DNA of 24,094 nt from Harryflintia acetispora (GCA_004340125.1 SLUK01000017.1:1-24094); one strand, 5' to 3'; numbered from the stretch's first letter, positions 1 to 7,436 are shown. The notes: a model not told the origin generated them from the letters alone. Made by a program: numbers and translations.

Positions 1-162
1 GCCCACGGGGGGATGATTCCCCCCGTGAGACGCGCCATCGGCGTCAGCCGATAGCAGCATTCCCGCAGGAATGCTGCGCGCCCCCCTTCCCCCCAGCGTA
101 AAGCCGCCCAGCATACAGAGTGCCAGTGCGGCCAGGATGATGGCTAACAGCTTTCTTTTCAT
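1..162 (-). CDS. Start of a putative secreted protein (runs off the left edge)
   Basis: Fifty-four codons are visible, from ATG at 162 to the window edge. An AGGAGG ribosome site (171-176, minus) lies 8 bases before the ATG. The N-terminus is a typical Gram-positive signal peptide: MKRK, then about 16 hydrophobic residues (LLAIILAALALCMLGGF), then a Gly/Ala-rich stretch, so the product is probably exported. The remaining residues are not recognisable as a known family. The gene sits directly downstream of the site at 184-210, in the same geometry as the two secreted proteins at 2086-3303 and 14719-16023, so it is probably controlled by the same promoter-inversion switch. There is no room for a promoter between that site and the start codon. 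Function unknown. That a gene starts here is likely; its length is not visible. Confidence 0.7.
   Translation of the reverse strand, partial: MKRKLLAIILAALALCMLGGFTLGGRGARSIPAGMLLSADADGASHGGNHPPVG
4..77. repeat. Three tandem perfect hairpins inside the partial secreted-protein gene
   Basis: Three perfect inverted repeats follow one another: 4-27 (10-bp stem CACGGGGGGA, loop of 4), 37-52 (6-bp stem ATCGGC, loop GTCA) and 54-77 (10-bp stem GCAGCATTCC, loop CGCA). They lie in the 5' coding part of the secreted-protein gene. They may be RNA structure in the message or remnants of a repeat element. No T-run follows any of them, so they are not ordinary terminators. Confidence 0.6.
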
Positions 163-183
163 GCTTTCGTCCTCCTCAAAAAA

Positions 184-369
184 GACCTGTAGCATAGGTT
201 GCTTCCGGTCTTCCATTGTGAGGGATTCGGCGAAAAAAGCCGTTTCGACTTGAAATCCGTTCCAGAACAGGATATAATTAGGATAAATTCGGAAGGGGCG
301 GGTTAAAAACCTGCCGCTCCTTTTAGAAAACAGCAAAAAGACGACCGTTAGTAACCTATACTAACGGTC
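184..369. other. Inverton 1: invertible promoter module
   Basis: Two 27-bp sites lie in opposite orientation. The gene-side site is 184-210 (on the minus strand: arm GACCGGAAGC, spacer AACCTAT, arm GCTACAGGTC). The distal site is 343-369 (plus: arm GACCGTTAGT, spacer AACCTAT, arm ACTAACGGTC, perfectly palindromic arms). The 7-bp spacers are identical, as tyrosine recombinase strand exchange needs. The 132-bp segment between them holds a strong promoter that points away from the gene at 1-162, so the assembled state is OFF for that gene. The distal site is followed by TTTTG and can also fold as a terminator for the outward transcript. Architecture, spacing and promoter match inverton 2 (3324-3509) and inverton 3 (14506-14692). 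That it inverts is inferred, not shown. Confidence 0.82.
250..278 (+). promoter_or_regulatory. SigA-type promoter inside inverton 1, pointing away from the gene
   Basis: TTGAAA (250-255), 17-bp spacer, TATAAT (273-278). The sequence around the -10 box, ACAGGATATAATTAGGA, and the TTCGGAAG just downstream recur at inverton 2; inverton 3 carries close variants of both. As assembled it fires rightward and should end at the distal site hairpin (343-373), giving a short RNA of about 90 nt. Inversion would aim it at the secreted-protein gene. Confidence 0.82.
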
Positions 370-380
370 TTTTGTACTCT

Positions 381-411
381 CAAAAAAGTGCCCCGGCCTT
401 GCGGCCGGGGC
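381..411 (-). terminator. Rho-independent terminator of tyrS
   Basis: On the minus strand, GCCCCGGCC, loop GCAA, GGCCGGGGC (390-411) is followed by ACTTTTTTG (381-389). It lies just past the tyrS stop codon. Confidence 0.85.
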
Positions 412-422
412 GCATTTCTCTT

Positions 423-1664
423 TTATTTTTTCAGCACAGCCTTGTGGAAGACCTTCTTGCCCTTTTTGATGATCAGAGCGCCGCCGGCAAAGTCCTCTTC
501 GCTGATCATGGCGTTCGCATCGGTGACCTTCTGCTCGGCAATGGTGCAGCCCCCCTGCTGGATGAGCCTGCGGCCCTCCCCCTTGGAGGGGACCAGCCCG
601 CAGGCCAGCAGCAAATCAAGCACCGGCAGCTTGCCGTCCTGGAAGCTGCTGGCTTCAATCTCGGTGGTGGGCATGTGCGCGCTGTCGGTCCCCTGAGAAA
701 AGAGCGCCTTGGACGCTTCGAGCGCCTTATCCGCCTCTTCCTTGGAGTGCACCATGGCGGTCACCTCGTGGGCGAGGATTTCCTTGGCCTTATTCAGCTG
801 CGCGCCCTCCCAGCTCTCCATCGCCTCGATCTCCTCGATGGGCAGGAATGTCAGGAGCTTGAGGCACTTGACAACGTCCGCATCGTCGATGTTGCGCCAG
901 TACTGGAAGAACTCGTAAGGACTGGTCTTTTCGGGATCGAGCCAGACCGCGCCGTTCTCGGTCTTGCCCATCTTCTTGCCTTCCTTGGTGGTCAGCAGGG
1001 TGAAGGTCATGCCGCTGACCTCCTGCCCCTCGGCCCGGCGCACCAGCTCCACGCCGCCGATGATGTTCGACCACTGGTCGTCCCCGCCCAGCTCCATCTT
1101 GCAGTTATAGGTGCGGTAGAGGTGCAGGAAGTCGTAGCTCTGCATGAGCATGTAGTTGAATTCGAGGAAGGAAAGGCCCTTCTCCATGCGCGAGCGGAAG
1201 CACTCGGCGGTGAGCATTTTGTTGACCGAGAAATGCACCCCCACGTCCCGCAGAAACTCGATGTAGTTGAGCTTCTTGAGCCAGTCCCCGTTGCGGGCGA
1301 TGAACGCCTTGCCCGGCTCGCCCGGCTCGCCGAAGTCGAGGAATTTGGACATCTGGCGCTGGAAGCACATGGCGTTGTGGTCGATCTGCTCGACCGTTAA
1401 CATCTTGCGCATGTCGGTCTTTCCGGTGGGGTCGCCCACCATGGTGGTGCCGGTACCCAGCAGCACGATGGGGGTGTGGCCCGCCCTTTGGAGGCGCGCC
1501 ATGGTGATCAGCTGCAAAAAGTGTCCGACATGCAGGCTGTCGGCGGTGGCGTCGTAGCCGACGTAGAAGGTCACCTGTTCATTGTCCAGCCGCTGCTGGA
1601 TCAGTTCGGGATGGGTCATCTGCGCGATCAGGCCGCGCCGCTCCAGTTCTTCAAAAATCTTCAT
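423..1664 (-). CDS. tyrS: Tyrosyl-tRNA synthetase
   Basis: Class Ic aminoacyl-tRNA synthetase that charges tRNA-Tyr in the cytosol using ATP. The 413-residue length is normal for the bacterial enzyme. Visible signatures are the class I HIGH-type motif HVGHF (about residues 45-49) in the Rossmann catalytic domain, a GGDDQWSNI nucleotide/tyrosine-pocket block near residue 190, and the KMSKS-type loop KMGKTENG (about 230). A C-terminal S4-like RNA-binding region begins around residue 350 (...GKLPVLDLLLACG..., RRLIQQGG). The start ATG at 1664 follows AGGAAAGGAACAAGAGC. The gene stands alone between its T-box leader (1715-2021) and terminator (381-411), so it is regulated by uncharged tRNA-Tyr at the leader. 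No anomaly seen. Confidence 0.97.
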   Translation of the reverse strand: MKIFEELERRGLIAQMTHPELIQQRLDNEQVTFYVGYDATADSLHVGHFLQLITMARLQRAGHTPIVLLGTGTTMVGDPTGKTDMRKMLTVEQIDHNAMCFQRQMSKFLDFGEPGEPGKAFIARNGDWLKKLNYIEFLRDVGVHFSVNKMLTAECFRSRMEKGLSFLEFNYMLMQSYDFLHLYRTYNCKMELGGDDQWSNIIGGVELVRRAEGQEVSGMTFTLLTTKEGKKMGKTENGAVWLDPEKTSPYEFFQYWRNIDDADVVKCLKLLTFLPIEEIEAMESWEGAQLNKAKEILAHEVTAMVHSKEEADKALEASKALFSQGTDSAHMPTTEIEASSFQDGKLPVLDLLLACGLVPSKGEGRRLIQQGGCTIAEQKVTDANAMISEEDFAGGALIIKKGKKVFHKAVLKK

Positions 1665-1714
1665 GCTCTTGTTCCTTTCCTGTTTCTGGTTTTCCCGGAG
1701 CCGGACGCTTTATC

Positions 1715-2021
1715 GCATCAAAATGGAAAAGCCCCCTGCCCGGACTTTCGTTCGAGCAGAGGGCGAATAAACTCGCGGTACCACCTCTATTTGTTCCCCG
1801 CCCCCAGTGGTTTCAGCAGGCGGTAAGAACCTCATGGGTACTGACATACCCCCGCGCTTTAACGGGCGCACCCGGCACGGTCCTACTCTTTTTCAGACGG
1901 CGGCTCCGAAATGTATTCATCCCCGCCTCCTTTATGCGCTTGCACCGACCGCGCACTCTCTGAAAATTCGGCACTGGGGACTACTTCTTTTCTTCTCAGC
2001 CTTTTGGTATGAACATTTACG
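1715..2021 (-). promoter_or_regulatory. T-box riboswitch (Tyr) controlling tyrS
   Basis: This stretch between tyrS and its promoter contains the nearly invariant T-box/antiterminator segment AGGTGGTACCGCG (minus strand, about 1773-1786), which pairs with the acceptor end of uncharged tRNA. A GC-rich terminator hairpin follows, with stem sides about 1731-1740 and 1755-1763 and then a T-run. Upstream, the Stem I region has a GATGAATACATTTCGGAGC segment (about 1907-1925), where the specifier triplet reads TAC, a Tyr codon. This agrees with the downstream tyrS. When tRNA-Tyr is uncharged the antiterminator should form and tyrS is read. The boundaries are approximate. Confidence 0.93.
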
Positions 2022-2027
2022 AGAGCC

Positions 2028-2056
2028 AGTATACCCCACCCGTTTCGATTTGTCAA
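2028..2056 (-). promoter_or_regulatory. SigA promoter of the T-box/tyrS transcript
   Basis: TTGACA (2051-2056), a 17-bp spacer, and TATACT (2028-2033) on the minus strand. It is placed about 10 bases before the first T-box stem and directly after the end of the secreted-protein gene at 2086. Confidence 0.85.
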
Positions 2057-2085
2057 GCATGGTTTCCCCGGTTGAGGGAGCCTGG

Positions 2086-3303
2086 TCACCCGATCGAGGA
2101 AACCTGGGAATTGCCGAAGCTCTCATCAGTATTGGGGACGACGTTCAAACCGCCCCCTAAGCCCCAGCCGATCGCCCCGGCCGGGTTGGTCCAGTGGCAG
2201 TTTTGAAAGATATTGAGGGTGGAGGCATAATATTCAGCGCCGACAATACCACCTGTGGCAATCCCGTTCGGACCCGTACTGGCACCAAAACCCGCCGAGG
2301 AGAGGCATTCGGCAAAAGTGCAATCATAGCTCAGTCCCACAATTCCGCCCAGATAGGTCTGGCTCTTCGATGTGCCCGCAACCGTCCCGCCCACCGCCTT
2401 GCAGCGCAGGAGGCTGGAATATTCCGCCCAACCGGCAACCGCGCCGACGGTGCTGAAGGTCTCGCCGTAGGAACTGTTTGCCCCGTCGACGATGATGTCG
2501 GCCCCGCTCACGGTGCAGTCCAGAAGCTGCGCGCCGGACGAAAGCCGGTTGACAATGCCTCCCGCAGCATAGTTGTGCGTTTTGTTCGGCGCCTGCATAT
2601 AGTAGGAGGCGCTGATCACTGGCTGGTTTATGGTAACATTTTTCACCCGTGCGTCCGACCCGCTGACAACACTGAACAATCCGCCGGTAGTGGAGCGAAG
2701 GCCGCTGATGATGTGCCCGCCTCCGTCGAAGACCCCGGTGAAGGTCCCCACCGAGATCCAGCTGCCGCTCAGGACCAGATCGTTTTCCAAGCGGAGGCTG
2801 GCTCCAAGGTGGCTCTGCATGTGGGCGAGCTGGGCCTGACTACCGATCCGGTAGGGGGAGGCAGCCGTCCCGCTTCCCACATAATAGGCCCCCGCCGTCC
2901 CGGCGGGGCAGCCGCAGGTGGGCGCGGTGGTAAAAGTACTGGTCGATCTGCCCTCCCGGTCAAAGGCCTCCCGGCCCGGTGCGACGTGGGCGGTGACCTG
3001 CAGCGTCCAGGTGCTCGGCCCGGCAAGATCATAGCGCAGCGGAAGGTGCACGTTTACCTGTTTTGCCGCGGTGATCTCCACCGCGGCCGTCACCTCGGGC
3101 GCGCCGCTCACGGCCTCGCCCGGGTAGAGGGCGAAGGTATAGCTGCCGGTGCGCTCCGAGTGCGTGAAGGGGACGTCCACCCCGTAGTCGCAGGAGTAGC
3201 CATCCTGCACCGTTACCGTCACACCGCTCTCCGCCGCCCGGACCGGGACGGCCGGCAGCAGGCAAAGGACCAGCGCCGCCGCAAAAGCCCGTCGTTTACT
3301 CAT
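2086..3303 (-). CDS. Secreted GLUG-like/beta-helix surface protein, inverton-controlled
   Basis: 405 residues. The signal peptide is MSKRRAFAAALVLCLLPAVPVRA, with cleavage probably after the Ala-X-Ala-like end. A domain of about 110 residues follows, then a conserved CGCPAGTAGAYYVGSG linker (about 130-145). After that comes a repeat-rich part with beta-helix character: VGTFTGVFDGGGHIISGL, GGLFSVV, AAGGIVNRL, LGGIVGL and TGGIVGAE are GLUG-type repeats seen in Gram-positive surface adhesins. It is a clear paralogue of the protein at 14719-16023: the TVTVxDGY start, the CGCPxGTxGAxY block and the YDGGGH-like block align. It ends about 25 residues earlier than the paralogue, losing the last Trp-containing segment. 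ATG 3303 is chosen because GGAGG lies 9 bases upstream; a GTG at 3312 overlaps that site. Transcription must come from inverton 2. Probable surface-exposed, phase-variable protein; ligand unknown. Confidence 0.85.
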   Translation of the reverse strand: MSKRRAFAAALVLCLLPAVPVRAAESGVTVTVQDGYSCDYGVDVPFTHSERTGSYTFALYPGEAVSGAPEVTAAVEITAAKQVNVHLPLRYDLAGPSTWTLQVTAHVAPGREAFDREGRSTSTFTTAPTCGCPAGTAGAYYVGSGTAASPYRIGSQAQLAHMQSHLGASLRLENDLVLSGSWISVGTFTGVFDGGGHIISGLRSTTGGLFSVVSGSDARVKNVTINQPVISASYYMQAPNKTHNYAAGGIVNRLSSGAQLLDCTVSGADIIVDGANSSYGETFSTVGAVAGWAEYSSLLRCKAVGGTVAGTSKSQTYLGGIVGLSYDCTFAECLSSAGFGASTGPNGIATGGIVGAEYYASTLNIFQNCHWTNPAGAIGWGLGGGLNVVPNTDESFGNSQVSSIG

Positions 3304-3323
3304 GCGATCCACCCTCCAAATAA

Positions 3324-3509
3324 GACCGCTAGTATTGCTAGCTTGGGGGCAGCGGCCGGCGGGAAGGGCGGGAAAAATGCCGGATTCCCTTGAAAAAGGT
3401 GGTAAAACAGGATATAATTAGGACAAGTTCGGAAGCAACCGAAAGAAAATGCTTCCGAAATTGGAATATGACGATAAGAAATGACCGTTAGCTAGCAATG
3501 CTAACGGTC
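3324..3509. other. Inverton 2: invertible promoter module
   Basis: The gene-side site is 3324-3350 (plus: arm GACCGCTAGT, spacer ATTGCTA, arm GCTTGGGGGC). The distal site is 3483-3509 (plus: GACCGTTAGC, TAGCAAT, GCTAACGGTC). The spacers are exact reverse complements, so the sites are inverted. Over 20 bp the two copies differ at only 2 positions. The inner segment is 132 bp, the same as inverton 1. It contains one strong promoter pointing right, away from the gene, so the assembled state is OFF. The gene ATG at 3303 is only 20 bp beyond the gene-side site, leaving no room for another promoter. The distal site plus ATTTTTAG can also act as a terminator for the outward RNA, and in the other direction may end the recN operon. 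Confidence 0.87.
3390..3418 (+). promoter_or_regulatory. SigA-type promoter inside inverton 2, pointing away from the gene
   Basis: TTGAAA (3390-3395), 17 bp, TATAAT (3413-3418), in the shared context ACAGGATATAATTAGGA. The -10 box ends 64 bp before the distal site and the -35 begins 39 bp after the gene-side site, exactly as in inverton 1. In the present orientation it makes a short RNA of about 90 nt containing a TTCGGAAGC/GCTTCCGAA hairpin (about 3429-3460) and ending at the distal site hairpin. Confidence 0.85.
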
Positions 3510-3537
3510 ATTTTTAGGTAGAAAAATTTAACCGGCC

Positions 3538-5223
3538 TTAGTTTTCAGCCTTTTTTTCCCGCGCGGCACAAAGCATCTCCTGTGCGTTTTGACGCGCCGC
3601 CCCGGTCACCGCGTCCCCGCTGATGATCCTTGCCAACTCGCCGGCCTGGGCCTCCCCCTCGAGCAGCGCCACCTTCGTGAAGGTGCGTCCGTCCTCGGTC
3701 TCCTTGCGGATCAGCAGGTGCCGGTCGGCATAGGCCGCCACCTGCGCCAGATGGGTGACGCAGAGCACCTGCCTCCCCTTCGCCACCGCCGCGAGCTTAA
3801 GGCCGATCTTGTCGGCCGCCCGGCCGCTCACCCCGGCGTCCACCTCGTCGAAGATGGAGGTGACCCCCTCCTCGCCCGCGCTCAAGGTGTTCTTGATCGA
3901 GAGCATGATCCGTGAAATCTCGCCGCCCGAGGCGATCTTCTGCACCGGCTTCGGCGGCTCCCCCGGGTTCGGGGAGATCAGCAGCTCGATCGAATCGGCC
4001 CCCATCGGCCCCAGCGGGCGCTCCTCCTGCGAGACGGTGAGGCGCACCGAGGGCATATCCAGAAAGCGCAGCTGCTCCTCCACCGCCACAACGAAGGCCT
4101 TACCGGCCGCGGCGCGCGCCTGCGAGAGCTCCTTGGCCAGTTTTTGCGCCCTTGCCAGCGCTTTCGTATAGCTCTGCGAAAGGGCCGCGCGGCGCTCGTC
4201 GCTGCGCACGATCGAATCCAGCTCCTCCTGAGCGCGCGCGCAGAAGGCGAGCACCTCCTCGACCGAGCCGCCGTACTTTACCTTGAGCCCGTGCAGCAGG
4301 TCGAGGCGCGCCTCCAGCTCGTCCAGCGCGCGGGGGCTAAACTCCACCGCTTCCAGCTCGCTCCCCAGCTCGCCGTGCAGCTCCTGCAGCTCGTAGTAGA
4401 CCTCCTGCAGCCGCTCGGCCGGCTCCTGGAGGCCCGGCAGATACCGCCCGGCGGCGCCGAGCTCCTCGAGCAGAGCGCCCAGCTGCTCCTGGAGCCCCGG
4501 CCCCTCGGCATATTCGGGGCTGATGAGCTCCCGCGCGGCCCCCAGCGAGGCCGCAATCTTCTCGGCGTTGCGCAGCACCTCGCGGCGCTCGGAAAGCTCC
4601 TCCTCCTCGCCGGAGACCGGCGCGGCTTTCTCGATCTCCCCGATCTGGTACTCCAAAAGGTCGATCCTTCTGGCCTTCTCCCCCTCGTCCATCTCGAGCG
4701 CGTCGAGCTCCTCCTTGATCTTCCCGAGCGCGCGGTAGCTCTCCTGATAATCCGCCAGCTGCCCGCCCAGCGCCCCGAAGCGGTCGATCAGCGAGAGGTG
4801 GTATTCCGGCGAGAGCAACCGGGTGTTGTCGTGCTGCCCGTGCAGGTCCACCAGCGTCGCCGCCAGGGCTTTCAGCACCGTGACGGTGGCGGGCCGCCCG
4901 CCCACCCGGCAGTCGGTCGAATCGGGACGGATGGTGCGGGAGACGAGCAGGGTGCCGTCCTCCTCGGGGGCATAGCCGAACTCGTCGAGCACCGCCAGCG
5001 TCTGGGGGGAGAGGGAGTCAAACAGGGCGGTGACCACCGCACGCTGCTCTCCGCTGCGGATCAGGTCGCGCGAGGTGCGGCTGCCCAGCACCGCCCCGAT
5101 GGCGCCCATTAGGATGGTCTTGCCCGCGCCCGTCTCGCCGGTAAAGACATTGAAGCCTTCACACAGCTCGATCTCGGCGCGGCTGATCACCGCGAGGTTT
5201 TCGATGTATAGATTTCTGAGCAC
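3538..5223 (-). CDS. recN: DNA repair ATPase RecN
   Basis: SMC-like ATPase that acts at DNA double-strand breaks. At 561 residues it has the usual family length. The Walker A motif GETGAGKT lies at residues 29-36. A long charged helical middle (about 150-400), rich in Glu/Leu/Ala, fits the coiled-coil arm. The ABC signature KIASGGEISRIMLSIK and the Walker B/D-loop stretch TSIFDEVDAGVSG lie toward the C-terminus (about 440-490), followed by a THLAQVA switch. The start is GTG at 5223, with a weak GTGGAAAC-type ribosome site. It is the last gene of the leftward operon, 28 bp after argR; the argR-recN pairing is typical of Firmicutes. Transcription probably stops at the palindromic distal site of inverton 2. 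No defect seen. Confidence 0.96.
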   Translation of the reverse strand: MLRNLYIENLAVISRAEIELCEGFNVFTGETGAGKTILMGAIGAVLGSRTSRDLIRSGEQRAVVTALFDSLSPQTLAVLDEFGYAPEEDGTLLVSRTIRPDSTDCRVGGRPATVTVLKALAATLVDLHGQHDNTRLLSPEYHLSLIDRFGALGGQLADYQESYRALGKIKEELDALEMDEGEKARRIDLLEYQIGEIEKAAPVSGEEEELSERREVLRNAEKIAASLGAARELISPEYAEGPGLQEQLGALLEELGAAGRYLPGLQEPAERLQEVYYELQELHGELGSELEAVEFSPRALDELEARLDLLHGLKVKYGGSVEEVLAFCARAQEELDSIVRSDERRAALSQSYTKALARAQKLAKELSQARAAAGKAFVVAVEEQLRFLDMPSVRLTVSQEERPLGPMGADSIELLISPNPGEPPKPVQKIASGGEISRIMLSIKNTLSAGEEGVTSIFDEVDAGVSGRAADKIGLKLAAVAKGRQVLCVTHLAQVAAYADRHLLIRKETEDGRTFTKVALLEGEAQAGELARIISGDAVTGAARQNAQEMLCAAREKKAEN

Positions 5224-5251
5224 GTTTCCACGCCCTTCCCGCTTTTCGGAT

Positions 5252-5716
5252 TTACGCCTTGCTGCGGCTGAGCAGCTGGTAAAGCTCGTCCACCAGCGCG
5301 GCGGCCGACTCGCTGTCCCGCATGATGATCAGGATGGTGTCGTCCCCGGCGATGGTGCCGACCGAGCCCTGCCACTCGATGGTGTCCAGCGCGGCGCACG
5401 CCGCATTGGCCATCCCGGTGTAGCACTTGATGACGATCAGGTTCTGGGCGCAGTCGATCTTGGAGACCGCCTCCTTGAAGATAGCATGGAACCGGAAGGA
5501 GATGTGCGAGTCCTGCGCCTTGGCCCCGGAATAGCAGTAGCCCCCGTCGGACATCTGCACCTTGACCAGCCGCAGCTCCCGGATATCCCGCGAGACGGTG
5601 GCCTGGGTGACGGAAAACCCGGCCTGGTGCAGCTTTTCGAGCAGCTGCTCCTGGGTGTAGATGCGGTTCTCCGAGATGATTTCCATGATCTTGGCGTGCC
5701 GCTTGAACTTGGACAT
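5252..5716 (-). CDS. argR: Arginine repressor ArgR/AhrC
   Basis: Arginine-responsive transcription regulator that as a hexamer binds ARG boxes and controls arginine biosynthesis and catabolism. The 154-residue length is normal. The N-terminal winged-helix domain (about 1-70) shows KRHAKIMEIISENRIYTQEQ and the recognition helix ending TQATVSRDIRELRLVKV, a family hallmark. The C-terminal arginine-binding/oligomerisation domain (about 80-150) contains GTIAGDDTILIIMRD, the stretch with the ligand-contacting Asp pair. Start ATG at 5716 with AGGAAGGAGAAACATTC upstream. It lies 35 bp after nadK and 28 bp before recN in the same operon. Confidence 0.96.
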   Translation of the reverse strand: MSKFKRHAKIMEIISENRIYTQEQLLEKLHQAGFSVTQATVSRDIRELRLVKVQMSDGGYCYSGAKAQDSHISFRFHAIFKEAVSKIDCAQNLIVIKCYTGMANAACAALDTIEWQGSVGTIAGDDTILIIMRDSESAAALVDELYQLLSRSKA

Positions 5717-5751
5717 GAATGTTTCTCCTTCCTGTTGCCGTTTATTTGGGG

Positions 5752-6609
5752 TCAGCCCCGGGAGCTGAGCTTATCGCTGAGAATTTCGTAGAAGTTGCGC
5801 CGGTCCAGCGCCACCAGCTTGACCCGCCGGGTGGAGCGCTTGATCTCGATTTTATCCTCCGGGTTGATCATGACCGCCTGCTCGCCGTCGATGGTCATGT
5901 AGAGCTTGTCGGTGTAGTTGACGATCCGCTGGTTGACCGACAGCACCTTTTCGGGTGCGAATATCAGCGGCCGGGAGCCGAGCGCATGCGGGCAGATGGG
6001 GGTCATCACGATCGAATCGATCGCCGGGTCCACGATCGGCCCGCCCGCCGACATCGAATAGGCGGTCGAGCCGGTGGGGGTGGCGAAGATCAGCCCGTCG
6101 GCGCGAAAGGCGCCCACCATCTCGTTTTGGCAGCGCACGTCCAGGTCCACCATCCGCGAGAGGGCCCCCTTGGAGAGCACGATGTCGTTTAAGGCATAGT
6201 AGCGCTCCCGCCGCGAATCGGGCAGCACCCGGGTGGCCTTGACCATCATCCGCTCCTCGGTGCGGTAGTTGCCCGCCACGATCTCGCCGAGCAGCCCGAG
6301 GTCCTGCAGCTCGAGCTGGGCCAAAAAGCCCAGCCGCCCGAGGTTGACCCCCAGGATCGGCTTATCGGCGGTGACCGCGTCCTTGGCCGAGTGGATGATG
6401 GTGCCGTCCCCGCCGATGGCGACGATCATATCGGCCCTTGATAGCTCGGTACTATAATTGCCGAAGCGCGCGCCCGAATTTTCAAAGATATAGGAAAACT
6501 GCTCCCCCAGCGTGACCTCGCACCCGAGCTCGATAAAACGGCGGATCACCTCGCGGGTGTGCCCGGCGGCCCCGTCCTTGCGCAGATTGGGGACGATCAG
6601 TATCTTCAC
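5752..6609 (-). CDS. nadK: NAD kinase
   Basis: Phosphorylates NAD to NADP with ATP in the cytosol; also known as PpnK. 285 residues, usual length. The glycine-rich GGDGT motif (residues 66-70) is the catalytic/phosphate-binding signature. The LNDIV segment near residue 140 corresponds to the conserved NE/D motif, and TGSTAYSMSAGGPIVDP near 180 is the second diagnostic block. The start is GTG at 6609, with GGAGG 7-8 bases upstream. It follows tlyA by 11 bp and precedes argR by 35 bp, the normal clostridial arrangement. Confidence 0.96.
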   Translation of the reverse strand: MKILIVPNLRKDGAAGHTREVIRRFIELGCEVTLGEQFSYIFENSGARFGNYSTELSRADMIVAIGGDGTIIHSAKDAVTADKPILGVNLGRLGFLAQLELQDLGLLGEIVAGNYRTEERMMVKATRVLPDSRRERYYALNDIVLSKGALSRMVDLDVRCQNEMVGAFRADGLIFATPTGSTAYSMSAGGPIVDPAIDSIVMTPICPHALGSRPLIFAPEKVLSVNQRIVNYTDKLYMTIDGEQAVMINPEDKIEIKRSTRRVKLVALDRRNFYEILSDKLSSRG

Positions 6610-6620
6610 CGCAAACCCTC

Positions 6621-7424
6621 CTATCGGTCCAGCTCTTGGTGGGAACGCTCGATGAGCGCGGCGATCTCCTGTTCACTCACCGCGGTCCCCTCCCCGCCCT
6701 TTTTGAGCCAGGCGAGGTATTCGATGTTCCCCTGCGGGCCCTTGATGGGCGAATGGGTCAGCCCCCCGAGCGAAAAGCCCTGCGAGAGGGCGAAGGACAC
6801 GACCCGCTCCACCACCTCGCGGTGGACGCCTTTATCGCGCACCACGCCCTTCTTGCCGACCTTTTCGCGGCCGGCCTCGAACTGGGGCTTGATCAGCGCC
6901 ACCAGCTGCCCGCCCTCGCGCAGCAGCCGCAGCGCCACCGGCAGCACCAGCGTCAGCGAGATGAACGAAACGTCTATACTGATAAAATCGACCGGCTCCG
7001 GGATCTGCTCCTCTGTAACATAGCGGATGTTGGTGCGCTCGAGATTGTGCACCCGCTCATCCTCCCGCAGCTTCCAGGCGAGCTGCCCGTAGCCCACGTC
7101 CACCGCATAGACCTCTTTGGCGCCGTTTTGCAGCATGCAGTCGGTGAAGCCGCCGGTCGAGGCGCCGATGTCCATGCAGACCGCACCCTGCAGCGAGATT
7201 GGGAAGCATTCCATCGCGCGCTCCAGCTTATAGCCGCCCCGGCTGACATAACGCTCGCCGGATGAACGCACCTCGATGGGCGCGTCGGTTAAGACGCTCA
7301 TCCCGGCCTTGTCGCACTTCTGCCCGTCCACGTAGACCGCCCCGGCCATGATCAGGCGCTTGGCCGCCTCCCGCGAGGGGGCGAGGTTCTGGCTGCACAG
7401 CAGCACGTCCAGTCTTTCCTTCAT
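6621..7424 (-). CDS. tlyA: TlyA family rRNA methyltransferase / haemolysin-like protein
   Basis: 267 residues with two domains. An S4 RNA-binding domain comes first (about 1-65: MKERLDVLLCSQNLAPSREA, AGAVYVDG). An FtsJ/RrmJ-type methyltransferase fold follows, with the SAM-binding motif DIGASTGGFTDCMLQNGA (about 85-102), DVGYGQLAW and SIDVSFISL. Family members 2'-O-methylate rRNA; the haemolysin name is historical. Start ATG at 7424 with GGAGGG just upstream. It lies 12 bp after dxs and 11 bp before nadK. Confident in family, less so in the exact rRNA target. Confidence 0.94.
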   Translation of the reverse strand: MKERLDVLLCSQNLAPSREAAKRLIMAGAVYVDGQKCDKAGMSVLTDAPIEVRSSGERYVSRGGYKLERAMECFPISLQGAVCMDIGASTGGFTDCMLQNGAKEVYAVDVGYGQLAWKLREDERVHNLERTNIRYVTEEQIPEPVDFISIDVSFISLTLVLPVALRLLREGGQLVALIKPQFEAGREKVGKKGVVRDKGVHREVVERVVSFALSQGFSLGGLTHSPIKGPQGNIEYLAWLKKGGEGTAVSEQEIAALIERSHQELDR

Positions 7425-7436
7425 CGAAGCCCTCCG

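Noticed and set aside
250..373. A small regulatory RNA family: promoter, hairpin and terminator at three loci, each divergent from a secreted-protein gene
   Set aside because: Considered first. The identical 7-bp spacers in inverted site pairs and the equal segment lengths are better explained by invertible promoters. The short RNAs would be by-products of the OFF state.
372..1400. A 342-codon open frame on the plus strand
   Set aside because: It is antisense to tyrS. High GC at third positions leaves long stop-free shadows; it has no ribosome site and no known family.
1391..1400. A further inverton arm (GACCGTTAAC) inside tyrS
   Set aside because: A single partial arm without spacer or partner; it encodes conserved tyrS residues.
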